From Apoderus coryli (taxonomy: Eukaryota > Arthropoda > Insecta > Coleoptera > Attelabidae), in the NCBI GenBank assembly GCA_911728435.2, contig OU452204.1, forward strand, positions 20,124,430-20,188,429: a stretch of DNA of 64,000 nucleotides, written 5' to 3'. Shown in pieces: positions 12,210 through 21,989 of this stretch. The notes below the pieces were generated by a model. It did no database searches. It saw only the letters and a program-made list of their open reading frames with translations, and was not told the DNA's origin. Position 1 is the first letter of the stretch. Each line of letters opens with the position of its first letter. The translations under genes were made by a program, and so were the position numbers.

Positions 12210-13003
12210 TTATACGACCACATATGACGATAAATAAGGATTATAAACAGTATATCCAGCAGCATAAACAGACGGCGCTACATAACTGGAATATGCTAAT
12301 GGTGCAGCTGTATATGCAGCTGACGTATAAGCAACGGGAGCTGCTGCTGCTATAACTGGACCGGTGTATGCCACAAGTGGTTTCGCTTTTGGTTCCGGAT
12401 TAGCCTCGGGTGCAGCAAGTGTCATGGTGCACAAAACAGCTAATAAGATCTAAAAAAAAAAAATGGATATTAATGATGATGAGGGTCTCAACGCAAGTTT
12501 CACTACTACCATATTAAAATTGTTGATTTTTTTATTTATTTAAGTTATAACTGCCTATAGACAGATACAAATCCAGAGTAATAATAAATAATAAGTTCGC
12601 GTTCGTGACAAGTAAAAAATACCATAGTTATTACGTTTAGGCAAACTTCGGATTAAATAAAATCAACTCTGGACAGTTAATAAAATTCGATCAGTAAAAT
12701 AACAACAAACTATTGAAAATCATCATCAACAAAACACAAAAACAACAATAGTCCTATCACACGGCTTTGGAGACCTCCATAAAACATACAGGCAGACCTG
12801 AATTGAAAACGTTCATGTGAAAAACAATGTGATCAGGTTTTTCAAAGGCGTTGGAAAAGTCGGTATAGATATCTAACCACCAGTTGATTGGTAGATGTTA
12901 AATGCACGAAATCTTGTTAACTGAATAATTTTAAAGCTCACGTTTTTATAAAATCTGATAATAAGAAAAAATTAATTGTTTTGGTACTTACAATTTTGTA
13001 CAT
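12210..13003 (-). CDS. Small secreted protein, SYVVV-type subfamily, two exons
   Basis: Exon 1 is 12992-13003 (MYKI, the only member with Tyr at position 2), donor GTAAGTACC. Exon 2 is 12210-12449 after a long T tract plus AG. The protein has 83 residues. The signal peptide runs to about Ala16-Ala17 (ILLAVLCTMTLA), followed by an acidic/Pro linker APEANPEPKAKP. The mature part reads VAYTGPVIAAAAPVAYTSAA, then AYSSYVAPSVYAAGY and ends SSYVVV. The SYVAPS-Y and SYV-end motifs are shared with the genes at 14879, 17273 and 19132. AATAAA is at 12186-12191 (minus). The intron is 542 bp with no coding insert. Confidence 0.84.
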
Positions 13004-13044
13004 TTTATGAGTGAGTGGATTTTTCTTTGGTAATTTACAGAAAG

Positions 13045-13082
13045 AAACTGATAAACTAACAGTAAAAACATCAACTTAAATA
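13045..13082 (-). promoter_or_regulatory. Core promoter of the 12210-13003 gene
   Basis: A TATTTAAG element at 13075-13082 (minus strand) is followed about 31 nt later by ATCAGTTT (13045-13052), an initiator match. The start codon is about 45 nt further. The TATA element is weaker than in the neighbours. Confidence 0.55.
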
Positions 13083-13454
13083 CTAATAAAGCATCTACAA
13101 TTAATCTAAAACAATTTGATTTACATATTCATAAAGTGCGTTTACCTTCATATCAATTATTATTTTGCAATCAGTTTGGCAGGTCAAGTTTATAGAGCAC
13201 AGGTAAGTTTTTAAAATTTCGTACTCAATATGAATAATAATTAGTTAAGAATAATACGTTTAGACAAAACAATGCTAGTATTTATGTTTATATGTGCCAT
13301 AAAGAGCTTTTTTTAACCCCTTGATATTATTTTTTATCCCTTTGCCAAGGCAGCACTGTCATTTAATTTTCCGAAAATCCATTTTGGAAGAACGGTGACC
13401 AACACCGATAAGGATTCCCTCCGATTATTATCGCTGCTTTTTTACCTGAATATA

Positions 13455-13845
13455 TACGAGGGTGGTTTGATAACTCCGTCAGTTTTTTAATTACCTTTAA
13501 TGGCAACACTGCTCCCGTCAACTGCCCTCTATCGGTAGATAAACTGTGATATTTAGTTTATGTTTGACATTTATTCAAACCAGCGAACCTCGTAAATGTC
13601 CACAAAAATCATAAAAAGTAGATTTCGTGTGCTGATTAAGGATTACTTTTTACGCAAAAACTTTTAATGAAACCAAGGCTTTATAAATACTATGCTGGGG
13701 AATCTACATCGTCAATTTCATTGGTTAAACAGTGGTTTACTGAGATCAATTGGGCTACGAACTTCTACCTCATCCACAATATGCTCCAGATTTAGCCGCT
13801 TCCGACTCTTTCCTGTTTCCCGACCCGAAGAAATAGCTGGGTAGT
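13455..13845 (+). mobile_element. Internally deleted mariner element
   Basis: Begins near GAGGGTGGTTTGATAACT, a mariner-like end. A short N-terminal transposase piece (SRFRVLIKDYFLRKNF) from about 13618 is followed, after a large internal deletion, by the C-terminal block HPQYAPDLAASDSFLFPDPKK near 13768-13835. The central catalytic domain is gone, so this is a deletion derivative. Confidence 0.65.
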
Positions 13846-13869
13846 ATTTGCTTAATCCAAATTAAATTA

Positions 13870-14360
13870 ATTCAAATTACATCTAAAGGATACGGAAAAT
13901 GTTTTCAGGATAGTGCGGAGTTTTTCTTCGAACACTTCCGGAATTGATGGTATTAACCTACACATGATAAAGTATCTCTTCCAGCTATAGCAGACTTCGT
14001 ATCACACATAGTAAATTGCTGTATATACCAGGGATATTTCCCAACTGCATAGAACGAAGTCTTGGTTGTTCCTCTGACGAAAGTCCCTAAACCGCAGGAA
14101 TACAATGACTTGCGCCCTATAGGCTTACTTCCCGCGATCTCTAAAATATTAGAAAATACGGTTCATGGTCAGATTTACGAATGCTATGCTAAGAATTTGC
14201 TACCCGAGCATCAATCCGGATTTTGAAGTACTATCTTTGATGAATCTCACTGACAATGTTTGTGCACAATTTGGTGCTCCTAGACTTCAGCAAGACCTTT
14301 GATACCTTAAATCATAAGGTTCTTGTAGCGAAATGCAAGTACCTAGGTTTTTTGTATATT
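13870..14360 (+). mobile_element. LINE reverse transcriptase N-terminal fragment
   Basis: Readable RT pieces: ADFVSHIVNCCIYQGYFP (about 13988), VVPLTKVPKP and LRPIGLLPAISKILE (about 14050-14155), LLPEHQSGF (about 14200), then LDFSKTFDTLNHKVL (motif A, about 14282) in a shifted frame. Stops and frameshifts separate the pieces. It ends before motif B. Confidence 0.75.
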
Positions 14361-14789
14361 GAAACTTTTTTCAAAACAGTATTTTTTTGAGCTATAAGGA
14401 AAAAATGCAAAAAAGCTCTATTTTCGAGATTTTTTGCAGAAACAAATGGAAAATGTCTATACCTATATTTTTTCCTGGATTGACCTCTTCTTATACCCAA
14501 GTTACTTTACTATAAGGCACAGTTCTAAAATAAGGTTGCTACCTACAAAAAATTCTATCAAAAGACCAATTTTTTGGTATTTTATTAAGTTTGGTGGTAA
14601 TTCAATTTTTAAAAATGATTGAAAAACACTTTGTTTAGTTTGTTTGTTCGATATACAAATTTGTTAATAAACCCATTAAAGAGTTGTAATATGTAAGGTA
14701 AATAATTATACTGTTGGAATACTAATAACTTATTAAATAACCTTTAATAACAACATGTGATAGCACTTCTTTCAAGGCAGTTTAATTAA

Positions 14790-14796
14790 TATATAA
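14790..14796 (+). promoter_or_regulatory. TATA box of the 14879-15204 gene
   Basis: TATATAA lies 89 nt before the start codon. Transcription should begin near 14821, in the sequence TCATCACAGTTC. Confidence 0.65.
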
Positions 14797-14878
14797 ACAC
14801 AAAAATCTAACGAATAGTCATCACAGTTCATCAAACATCAAGATCATCAAGAAGAAATAACCAAAAAAATACCTCAAA

Positions 14879-15204
14879 ATGTTTAAAATTGTAAGTATAA
14901 CTTTTACAAAAATATAGAGCCGTTGTCTCTAACTCAATTTTTGTTTCGTTTCCAGATCCTAGTAGCTGCTATCTGTGCCACAGCTCTTGCTGCTCCAGCT
15001 CCTGAAGCAAAACCAGAACCACAACCGAAAGCAAGTCCACATTTCGTTGCCTATGACACTGATTTTGTTCACGATTTTCATCACGCGGCTTACACACTCG
15101 ACGGACACTTTGCACCGGTAGCGTATTCACATTATGTAGCACCATCGCTATATGCTTCTGAATATGCCTACGATCCACATTTTGACTCATATGTCGTTGT
15201 ATGA
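14879..15204 (+). CDS. Small secreted protein, His/Asp-rich variant of SYVVV subfamily
   Basis: Exon 1 is 14879-14890 (MFKI). The intron is only 65 bp (14891-14955, GTAAGT...TTCCAG). Exon 2 is 14956-15204, ending TGA. The protein has 86 residues: signal peptide to about Ala16-17 (ILVAAICATALA), linker APAPEAKPEPQPKASP, and a mature region that keeps the subfamily frame (APVAYSHYVAPSLYASEY, ending DSYVVV). The Ala/Thr-rich middle of the paralogues is replaced by an Asp/His segment (AYDTDFVHDFHHAAYTLDGH). This could change charge or allow metal binding; that is inference. AATAAA follows at 15241. The shortness of the intron suggests the ancestral state. Confidence 0.87.
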
Positions 15205-15259
15205 GTAATTTAATATAATTAATTTTGTTGTAATATCAATAATAAAAAGAAATAAAAAC

Positions 15260-16180
15260 ATCAATTTAATGTAATGTAATGCGCTGTAATTTTATTTTAG
15301 AAAATATTTGTTAGTTAAGTTTTCATTTTTAAAAGAAACAAATTAAATTTCAAAATATCGTCATTTAATAATGGCTATAATATTAGATAATGGGAAAAGA
15401 ACAGGATCTAATTTTGAAAACATAAATTATAAACATTAGTATGCAAAATTTCTTTGTAAATATAAATCACAACCACCATTCGTTTCTAGGAATATTCTGA
15501 CAAAAAACATCAATATTGGCCTACTGATGCTACAAAAACTGCCACCATTTTACACAAATTTTATGATTAATAATAATCAATAGCTATTTATCCATGGAAA
15601 AAATGAACAATAAAAGGAGACCTCCGTATTATACATATATTACATAATATATGATGAAAAGAGCTAATAATGATTTATTGTGCAAATGCAAACCAGGAAT
15701 TACAATTATTACACAAGAGTTAGAGATGTTGCTAATGCTATTCTCCCACTGATTTTTTACCACTTCTGCATATTTAAAGGAACATTTTCTCCTGTAAAAT
15801 TTTAGTTGCAAATTATTTTTAATAATATGCCTCCCTGAACAGCTCGATATTCTACATTGTTGCACAATTTGCAGAGCGAATAAGATGATACCATTTCGGG
15901 ACCACTGCTAAATTTGAAACCCCTTTGAGATTTCCCATAAAAAAAAAATATAAACCACTTCAAGGACTTCTTTAAACGCCACCAATCGCCAGAATCTTTT
16001 TGCCTGCATCATAAAATGTACTTTTTTTTAGCTACGTGGATATTGTTGTAATATCTGAGCAATAAAAGAATTTGAATCAAATATTTATCCTCATTTGTCA
16101 AAGGCATAGTTATCTATCAATTCGTGAGTAATTAAATAATAGTCTTTTTTTTTTCTGAAGTAATCTATCGAGGAGTGAAT
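15260..16180. other. Spacer without recognised genes
   Basis: AT-rich intergenic DNA. An ORF at 15629-15865 (minus) has no recognised domain, signal peptide or promoter and is not supported as a gene. Confidence 0.45.
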
Positions 16181-16183
16181 AGT

Positions 16184-16447
16184 ATTATTTAAATAAAACG
16201 ACGTCTACTCCACAAAATGATTCATATATACGTTAGATGTATATAGACGTTTAAATCAAAGTAAAACTAACAACTCTCTCTTAAACATTTGTATGAAGTA
16301 CGACCCTCACATCTGACAGTATTGTATAAGGTTCCTAGGCCACTGATGATAGACGTGTAGTCCGAAACATGTCTGGCAGATAAAACAAGGTTTTAACGTA
16401 TATATATGGATCATTTTGTGGAGTAGACGTCGTTTTATTTAAATAAT
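16184..16447 (+). mobile_element. Short element with ~52-bp inverted ends enclosing a hammerhead-like motif
   Basis: The arms at 16184-16235 and 16394-16447 are near-perfect reverse complements, sharing ACGACGTCTACTCCACAAAA. The 264-bp element has no coding capacity. It encloses the hammerhead-like motif at 16340-16374. Parts of the same family occur at 945-1065 and 39545-39720. Inverted end repeats plus a hammerhead fit a Penelope-like terminal-repeat derivative better than a DNA MITE, but this is inference. Confidence 0.7.
16340..16374 (+). ncRNA. Hammerhead-like ribozyme motif
   Basis: CTGATGA at 16343-16349, a short hairpin (GAC/GTC with a GTGTA loop), then GAAACATGTC at 16364-16373. GTC would be the cleavage triplet and ACATGT the self-complementary helix III seen in dimer-type hammerheads. 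As in the other copies there is an extra base between the box and helix II. Confidence 0.55.
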
Positions 16448-16599
16448 AAATAATTAGTCTTTTGACAAAACTGCTTTATTGTTGAAAAACAAAGGCCGTC
16501 TTTAATTTATGAAAAACTACAGAGAAAAACACGTCAGATGAATTTTTAAAAACATGATTTTGAAAATTGTCAATCAATAAGTCAATTTTAGCGCTCAAA

Positions 16600-17215
16600 A
16601 TCTCATTTTAGTAATAAAAGAGGGAAATTTGCCTACAGTTACACAGGTCGTAGTCCAAAAAATTTCCAGCAACTTTTGCACATTGCCAATGTTTGATTAC
16701 CTAGGCGTCATCTCTCATTTTTTTGAATTGTTAAAAAAGAAAATTTCTTTCGATAGCCTAATCATGTGTCTTTTAAACAGGACTAAAATAGCAAAAATGG
16801 GTCAATGTGTAAAAAAATTATAACCAAAATATCATTCCTCTACTTTTCAACGACTAAGATGTCTTCATTTTAACCCATTACAGTAGCAACCAAAAAAATT
16901 TCCGGAAATAATTTAACTTCTATCGAAAGAACTTTATTTTGTTGACATTTCAAACAAATTCAAGATGGCGGATGTAATTTTGGTTGCTATGGTAATGAGT
17001 CAAAATGAAGGCATCTTATTCGTTGAAAAGTTGAGGAGTGATATTTTCGTTATAATTTTTTGGCACATTGACCAAATCTTGCAGTTTTGGTCTTGATTGA
17101 AAGATAAATGATTAGGCTATCGAAATCGACTTTTTTGACATTTCAAAATCATTTAATCAGGACCAAAACTGCCAAATTTGGACAATGTGTAAAAAATTGT
17201 ATCTCACAACAAAAA
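16600..17215. mobile_element. Foldback element with ~150-bp inverted arms
   Basis: Sequence 16752-16895 (GATAGCCTAATCATGTG...) reappears as its reverse complement at 16975-17122 (...GATTAGGCTATC). The match includes distinctive words such as CAACGACTAAGATG and its partner CATCTTATTCGTTG. The spacer is about 80 bp. Outside the arms, GGTCAATGTGTAAAAAA-like words repeat again near 17190. There is no ORF of note; a DNA-transposon foldback or MITE is likely. Confidence 0.7.
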
Positions 17216-17272
17216 TGCAATTAAAGTTAAATTACAACTATCTATTTATTTATTAAATTACATTTTACATTC

Positions 17273-17786
17273 CTAAACTAATACATATGAACCGGTGAAA
17301 GGATCATAGGCAGTATATCCTGAACTATATAAAGATGGTGCTACATAGCTCGAATAAGCTATTGGAGCTGAATAGGCAGCAGAAGTGTATGCAACAGCAG
17401 CTGGGCCAGCCACAACTGGAGCAGTGTATGCCGCTAAAATATGTGGATCAGCTTTAGCTTTTGGATCCGCTTTGGCCTCTGGTGCTGGAAGAGCGAAAGC
17501 TGTGCAGCAGAATACTGTCAACAATACCTGAAACGTAAAAAATATAATATTATTGTTCCCAGTAAATATATAAATCAACGTTTATAAGTGAAGACCGGAA
17601 TTCGTGGACTGTTTAAAACGTCGCTGACTCTGAATTCGATGTACTGCTCTAATTTGCTCTTACAATCCACGAATCCTTAGGGAAACACAAATAACTGCGT
17701 AAGACTATTGAATTTTATATGACAGTGTTTTGGAAAATACTTTTACTTTTAGAAAGTAAACGAAAATAACTTACGATTTTGAACAT
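17273..17786 (-). CDS. Small secreted protein, SYVLV-end subfamily member, two exons
   Basis: Exon 1 is 17775-17786 (MFKI, donor GTAAGTTA). Exon 2 is 17273-17527 after TTTCAG. The product has 88 residues. The signal peptide core is VLLTVFCCTAFA. A linker with repeated AKADP words (LPAPEAKADPKAKADP) follows, then AYTAPVVAGPAAVAYTSAAY, APIAYSSYVAPSLY, GYTAYDPFTGSYVLV. It pairs closely with the 19132-19468 gene (same length, same YDP-TGSYV end), pointing to a recent inverted duplication. The intron is 247 bp. AATAAA is at 17245-17250 (minus). Confidence 0.87.
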
Positions 17787-17840
17787 TTTGTTATTATGGA
17801 ACTGATTACTTAGTTGTTAATAGAGAATTGTATATGTTGT

Positions 17841-17876
17841 ACTGATACTTTTGGGTTTAGTCGCAACGTTTTTATA
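17841..17876 (-). promoter_or_regulatory. Core promoter of the 17273-17786 gene
   Basis: TATAAAAA at 17869-17876 (minus) is followed by TCAGT at 17841-17845, about 30 nt downstream. The start codon is about 55 nt further on. Confidence 0.75.
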
Positions 17877-18164
17877 GTAGTTTTGGACATAGATTGCCTT
17901 GGATATTCTCATAAATTTGGTAACTATTTTGCTGAAAAAATAACATTTATGTCATATTAAGTATTCAAAAAATGTGCGTGCCTTCAATATGACATGAAGC
18001 GTGACAAAATAAGAGCGACCAGGTCAAGTTCACATTTATTGCATAACAATAAGAATATCTAATAAAAAAAAATGTATGCATTAAGTACCTATATGGTATC
18101 ATTTTCGTCGTAGAAAACATTTCGAGTGAATTAAAATCTTTCAAATTAGAATTCTCAACGATAT

Positions 18165-18640
18165 AGAGGGTGTTAATTAAGTATCTGGCCAAACTTCAGG
18201 GGGTGATTCTTTGAGTGATTTTAAGGTAAAAAGTTCATATAAGCAGGTGTCCGGAAATACATAGTTTTCAAGATACAGGGTGTAAAAAAAATTTTTTTTT
18301 TACATTTATTTATTAATATCTCAAACACCTGTTAACCGATTTTGTTGAAATTTGGCAGTATTATGGACTATGATAAGACGATAAGTTAGCACTAATTGAT
18401 TGTTGATTATGATTTCCAGTGGCGTCGTAAGGGGCAGTTTCACGAATAAAAATAATAAAAAAATGTGCGCCACTAACTTTTTTTAAATTAAAAAAATAAT
18501 TTTTGGATTAAGCCATTAAAAATACAACTTTTTTGTCTCTTGATATTTTTTCGTATCTTGCATCGTTTTAGAGGCAAAAAATTAAAACCACTTAAATGCA
18601 TGTCCCTGAATAATTTTAGCCAAATCCGGTGGATATTTTT
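18165..18640 (-). repeat. Dispersed non-autonomous repeat, copy 2
   Basis: On the minus strand this block carries GCAAGATACGAAAAAA, AAAAAAGTTGTATTTTTAA and GTGGCGCACATTTTTTTA, matching in order the repeat at 2811-3090. An ACAGGGTGT word at about 18283 marks either an internal end or a nested insertion. No coding capacity. Confidence 0.5.
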
Positions 18641-19038
18641 GGTCTTCTAACACTTGAAACCATATCGTGGAAGTCCACTGGACGTCCCAAAATAAAACAT
18701 TCTGTAAGATTCACAGTAGCTAGAAGCCAGCGCTCAATGCATTATTTGCTAAGCTTTCAGAATCATGTAAAAGCTGCATCACTACAAACATTATGAACTG
18801 GAAACCTTAAAACTGTGTAAAATATCTTTTTTAGGCTGTCGCATGACTTGTCTGTTGGCTGGTAATCAATTCGTACGTAACAATAAATATTAAATAAATT
18901 ACTCTATTCAAATAAGTAATATTTGGTTGACCTCTGGTGCAACTTTTTAAGCCATAGAAGTACAAACCTGTAACGAATTTAAATTATTATATTATTTTGT
19001 ATATTGCATAAATAATCCAAGGTAGATTAAAAAAAATG

Positions 19039-19085
19039 TATATAAACTCTATGTGGATTTGAAAATATCAACAGTACCATCAGTG
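19039..19085 (+). promoter_or_regulatory. Core promoter of the 19132-19468 gene
   Basis: TATATAAA at 19039-19046, preceded by ATTAAAAAAAATG and followed by ATGTGGATT. The same string context surrounds the TATA box at 464. An ATCAGTG word lies at 19079-19085, slightly further than usual; ACAGTA at 19071 is an alternative start. Confidence 0.65.
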
Positions 19086-19131
19086 TTATTATCAAATTTA
19101 ATTATATCAAAACAATTATAAGCCTTCCAAG

Positions 19132-19468
19132 ATGTTCAAACTGGTAAGTACTAATATAAATAACTCCACAACCACCAGGTTCAGTAATTAATGTTATTGT
19201 TGCAATTTTGTAGATCCTCATCGCTGCTATCTGCACTGTAGCCTTCGCAGTTCCAGTCCCAGATGCCAAAGCGGATCCAGAAGCTAAACCCGATCCACAA
19301 TTTTTAGCCTACACTGCTCCAGTTGTAGCTGCTCCAGCTGCTGTCGCCTATACTGCTGATGCTTATGGAGCGCCAATAGCGTATTCACCATATGTTGCAA
19401 CACCATCAGTCTATGCAGCTGGATACACGGCTTATGATCCACTTACTGGTTCCTATGTAGTGCTATAA
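19132..19468 (+). CDS. Small secreted protein, SYVVL-end subfamily member, two exons
   Basis: Exon 1 is 19132-19143 (MFKL, donor GTAAGTA). The intron is 70 bp, ending TTTTGTAG. Exon 2 is 19214-19468 with stop TAA. No ATG occurs early in exon 2, so the gene does not show as a long ORF and was found from the family splice pattern. The product has 88 residues: signal peptide core ILIAAICTVAFA, linker VPVPDAKADPEAKPDP, then FLAYTAPVVAAPAAVAYTAD, APIAYSPYVATPSVY, GYTAYDPLTGSYVVL. It is the closest relative of the 17273-17786 product. AATAAA is at 19490-19495. Confidence 0.88.
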
Positions 19469-19559
19469 AATGTATTATTTATTATTTTGAATAAATCTTA
19501 GCTTACATTATTTGATATAACTGTTTTCATGTAAAATAATTTTGTTACAAAACTAAACT

Positions 19560-20435
19560 ATCAGGTAATCAATAATTCATGTTGCCAAAAGTGTTACGAA
19601 AACAAAAATCGACATTTCTATGGCAAAATGATACAAATAGAACCAAATTATTCTAATTAACATATTTCTGTATTTAATCTAAATTATTTAATAAATTATG
19701 CAAAACTAAAAAACATACAGAGTGGGCTCATTTTCGACATTATTTAAATATTTTAAAAATATTCTTGAAGCTTGTTTGTTTAAGTTTTTTGTTATTTATT
19801 TTTTGGCGTTACAGGTTTGATTCGATTATTTAAATAAAGATGAAACCCCACGATTTTTAAAAATATTATTCTCAACAGGTAATTAAACAGTACGCCCCGT
19901 ACATTTCTACTTATAATTTCGCCTTGGTTGGAACGTATGCAAAAGTGCATAAACTATAAAGGGAAATATTTTGAAAAGCAATAAGTTAGTTTCGTATTCG
20001 CCCCAGAGTTTGTAAAAACATAATATAGAAAATATTGTTAAACAAAAACTTTCTCGTTTATTTTTTTACCAAAGCAAGACTATTTTTATAGGCATGTCAA
20101 AAAATTTAAATTCTTAGTAAAATTCAAAAATTACAGGGGTGGCTGCTATTTTATTTAATTCTGAAATAATATACTACTGAGATTTTCAGTGTTTTGCTCA
20201 TTTTATTAAATTAAATAAACTCTTGCCGTCGAGACACGAATAGCTCTCCATATTTAAGTGTAAAAGTAATAATTTTATGACCTTTTTGTCATTTATATAA
20301 ATTTAATAAATTTTTGTTATGTGCTGTGTTATGCTATTTTTTTAAGTATCGGGTTTTGTTCATTTTTGTTCTCTTTGGAGGCACTATTTATACGTACATA
20401 TTTTATATTTCAGGCCAAGTTCTTGTACGCAAAAT
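19560..20435. other. Spacer without recognised genes
   Basis: Strongly AT-rich intergenic sequence between the 19132-19468 gene and the tandem repeat at 20.4 kb. No ORF, splice pattern or repeat structure could be supported. Confidence 0.45.
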
Positions 20436-20439
20436 AATT

Positions 20440-21141
20440 GAATTTTTTTAGTTTTATTATAAAATTTATTTTGCCCCCTTTTCTACTATTTACGAACCCC
20501 TATGTAAACAAAATTGTTATGCTGCATGTTGTAGGCTATCTTATATCAAAGCTATATATAAGTAGCCAATTTTTCTGATATATTTGGAAAAACATTTTTT
20601 TTTCGTTTTTGACCCTTTTTCGAACTGGTTCACACAAGTTCATTTATGTAACATTTTTTAGGTTATATTCTATCACAACTACGAAAAATTATTCCGTATA
20701 AGTTTAGGAAGTATATTATATGTTTTTATTTTGACCCCTATTACACTATTTACGAACGCCTATGAAAACAAGTTATTTATAACACATTTTTTAGGTTATA
20801 TTCTCTCAAAGCTATAAATAACTAGTCAATATTTCTGCTATGTTTAAGAAGTACGTTTTTTTTTTAAATATTTTATACCCCATTTTACACTATTTTCGAA
20901 CGCCAATGTGGTCTAATATTTTATTTTCAATAGGTTATATTCAATTAAATGCGTAAAAAATTATGCAGTATTTCGGATAAGTTTAAGAACTATGAATTTT
21001 TTTAATTTTTGAACCCTCTTTTAAACACTTTGCCTACGCTCAATGTTTCCCAAACTCTAATCAGCTCCTTGCCATGTCCAATAGTATTTTTGTACCAAAT
21101 TTGGTTAAAATCTGTTAAGCGGTTTTTGCGTTTTCGTGCAT

Positions 21142-21176
<35 letters not shown>

Positions 21177-21185
21177 TTTTTTTAA
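20440..21185. repeat. Diverged ~130-bp tandem repeats ending in a CAGA-type simple repeat
   Basis: Four or so diverged units each contain ACTATTTACGAAC-CC-TATG, a block like TTAGGTTATATTCTATCA, a -TTTAAGAA-TA- block and a T-run before ACCCC. Units begin near 20465, 20610, 20740 and 20880. The array leads into GTACCAAATTTGGTTAAAAT and a CAGA/CAAA simple repeat at 21139-21175. Non-coding. Confidence 0.6.
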
Positions 21186-21284
21186 AACTACTTATTTATG
21201 TATCAAATGACCAAAAACAAATATTTCCGGTGAAATTAGAAAAAAAAATTTTTCATGAAACTAATAGTCTCCATATATGATATG

Positions 21285-21615
21285 GAGAGCTAAAAAGTAG
21301 TTTTAAAAAAATGTCTGTCTGTGTGTCCGTCTGCTGTATCCACAATAACTCAAAAACCTCTTAACATATTTTAACCAAATTTAGTAAAATTTTATTAATT
21401 AACTTTTAGGAAACAATGAGCGTAGGTAAGGGGTTTAAAAAAGGGTTTAACATTTAAAAAAATTGATACTTTTTAAACTTATGTGAAATATTGGATAATT
21501 TTTCATTGGTTTAATAGAGTGTAATCTAACACATTAACCATAAAATAATTAGATCACATTGTCGTTCGAAAAAAGTGTAAGAAGGGGTTAAAAACTAAAA
21601 AAAAAACATTATAAT
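21285..21615 (-). repeat. Inverted copy of the 20.9-21.2 kb repeat
   Basis: Read on the minus strand this matches 20870-21185 in order: TTTTTTCGAACGACAATGTG, a CTATTAAA block, CCTACGCTCATTGTTTCC, TTTGGTTAAAATATGTTAAG, and the GTCTG-type simple repeat. With 20440-21185 it makes a large imperfect palindrome with a spacer of about 100 bp. A third, direct copy is at 37880-38160. Confidence 0.6.
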
Positions 21616-21651
21616 TTTGATGAAGTAGTCCATCTCTCTGTGGATGACCAA

Positions 21652-21984
21652 TTTCTTGGAATAAAACTCAGTCACATCCACCAAATTGTTTAATTAAAAT
21701 TATAGACATGTTTCGACCTTAGCTAAGGTCATCATCAGTATAACTTAGTGGAAAGGAACACACAACAAAATTATGAACATTATTTAAAATTGATACATTA
21801 CATAGTAGCTAATGCCTTAGGCATAGCAAACATTTTTCTTTTTCTTTTATTCATCGGTCAAGTATAAAATTTTTAATATTATAACCACTCAATTATCTTC
21901 CTTACAAACATAGGAATTGTTACAAAAATCAACATGTCTATAATTTTAATTAAACAATTTGGTGGATCTTTTATTCCAAGAAAC
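21652..21984 (-). mobile_element. Short element with ~55-bp inverted ends enclosing a hammerhead-like motif
   Basis: The arms at 21653-21710 and 21933-21983 are reverse complements (shared words CCACCAAATTGTTTAATT, ATTATAGACATG). The 333-bp element has no ORF. It carries the best hammerhead-like motif in the window at 21704-21738. It is built like the element at 16184-16447 but shares little sequence with it apart from the ribozyme core. Confidence 0.7.
21704..21738 (-). ncRNA. Hammerhead-like ribozyme motif (best copy)
   Basis: On the minus strand: CTGATGA, one T, then GACCTTAGCTAAGGTC (a perfect 6-bp helix II with an AGCT loop), then GAAACATGTCT. The GAAA box, a GTC cleavage triplet and a self-complementary ACATGT for helix III are present. 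The single T between box and helix II departs from the textbook core. Penelope-like elements are known to carry hammerheads with very short helix III that may act as dimers. Confidence 0.62.
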
Positions 21985-21989
21985 ACATT

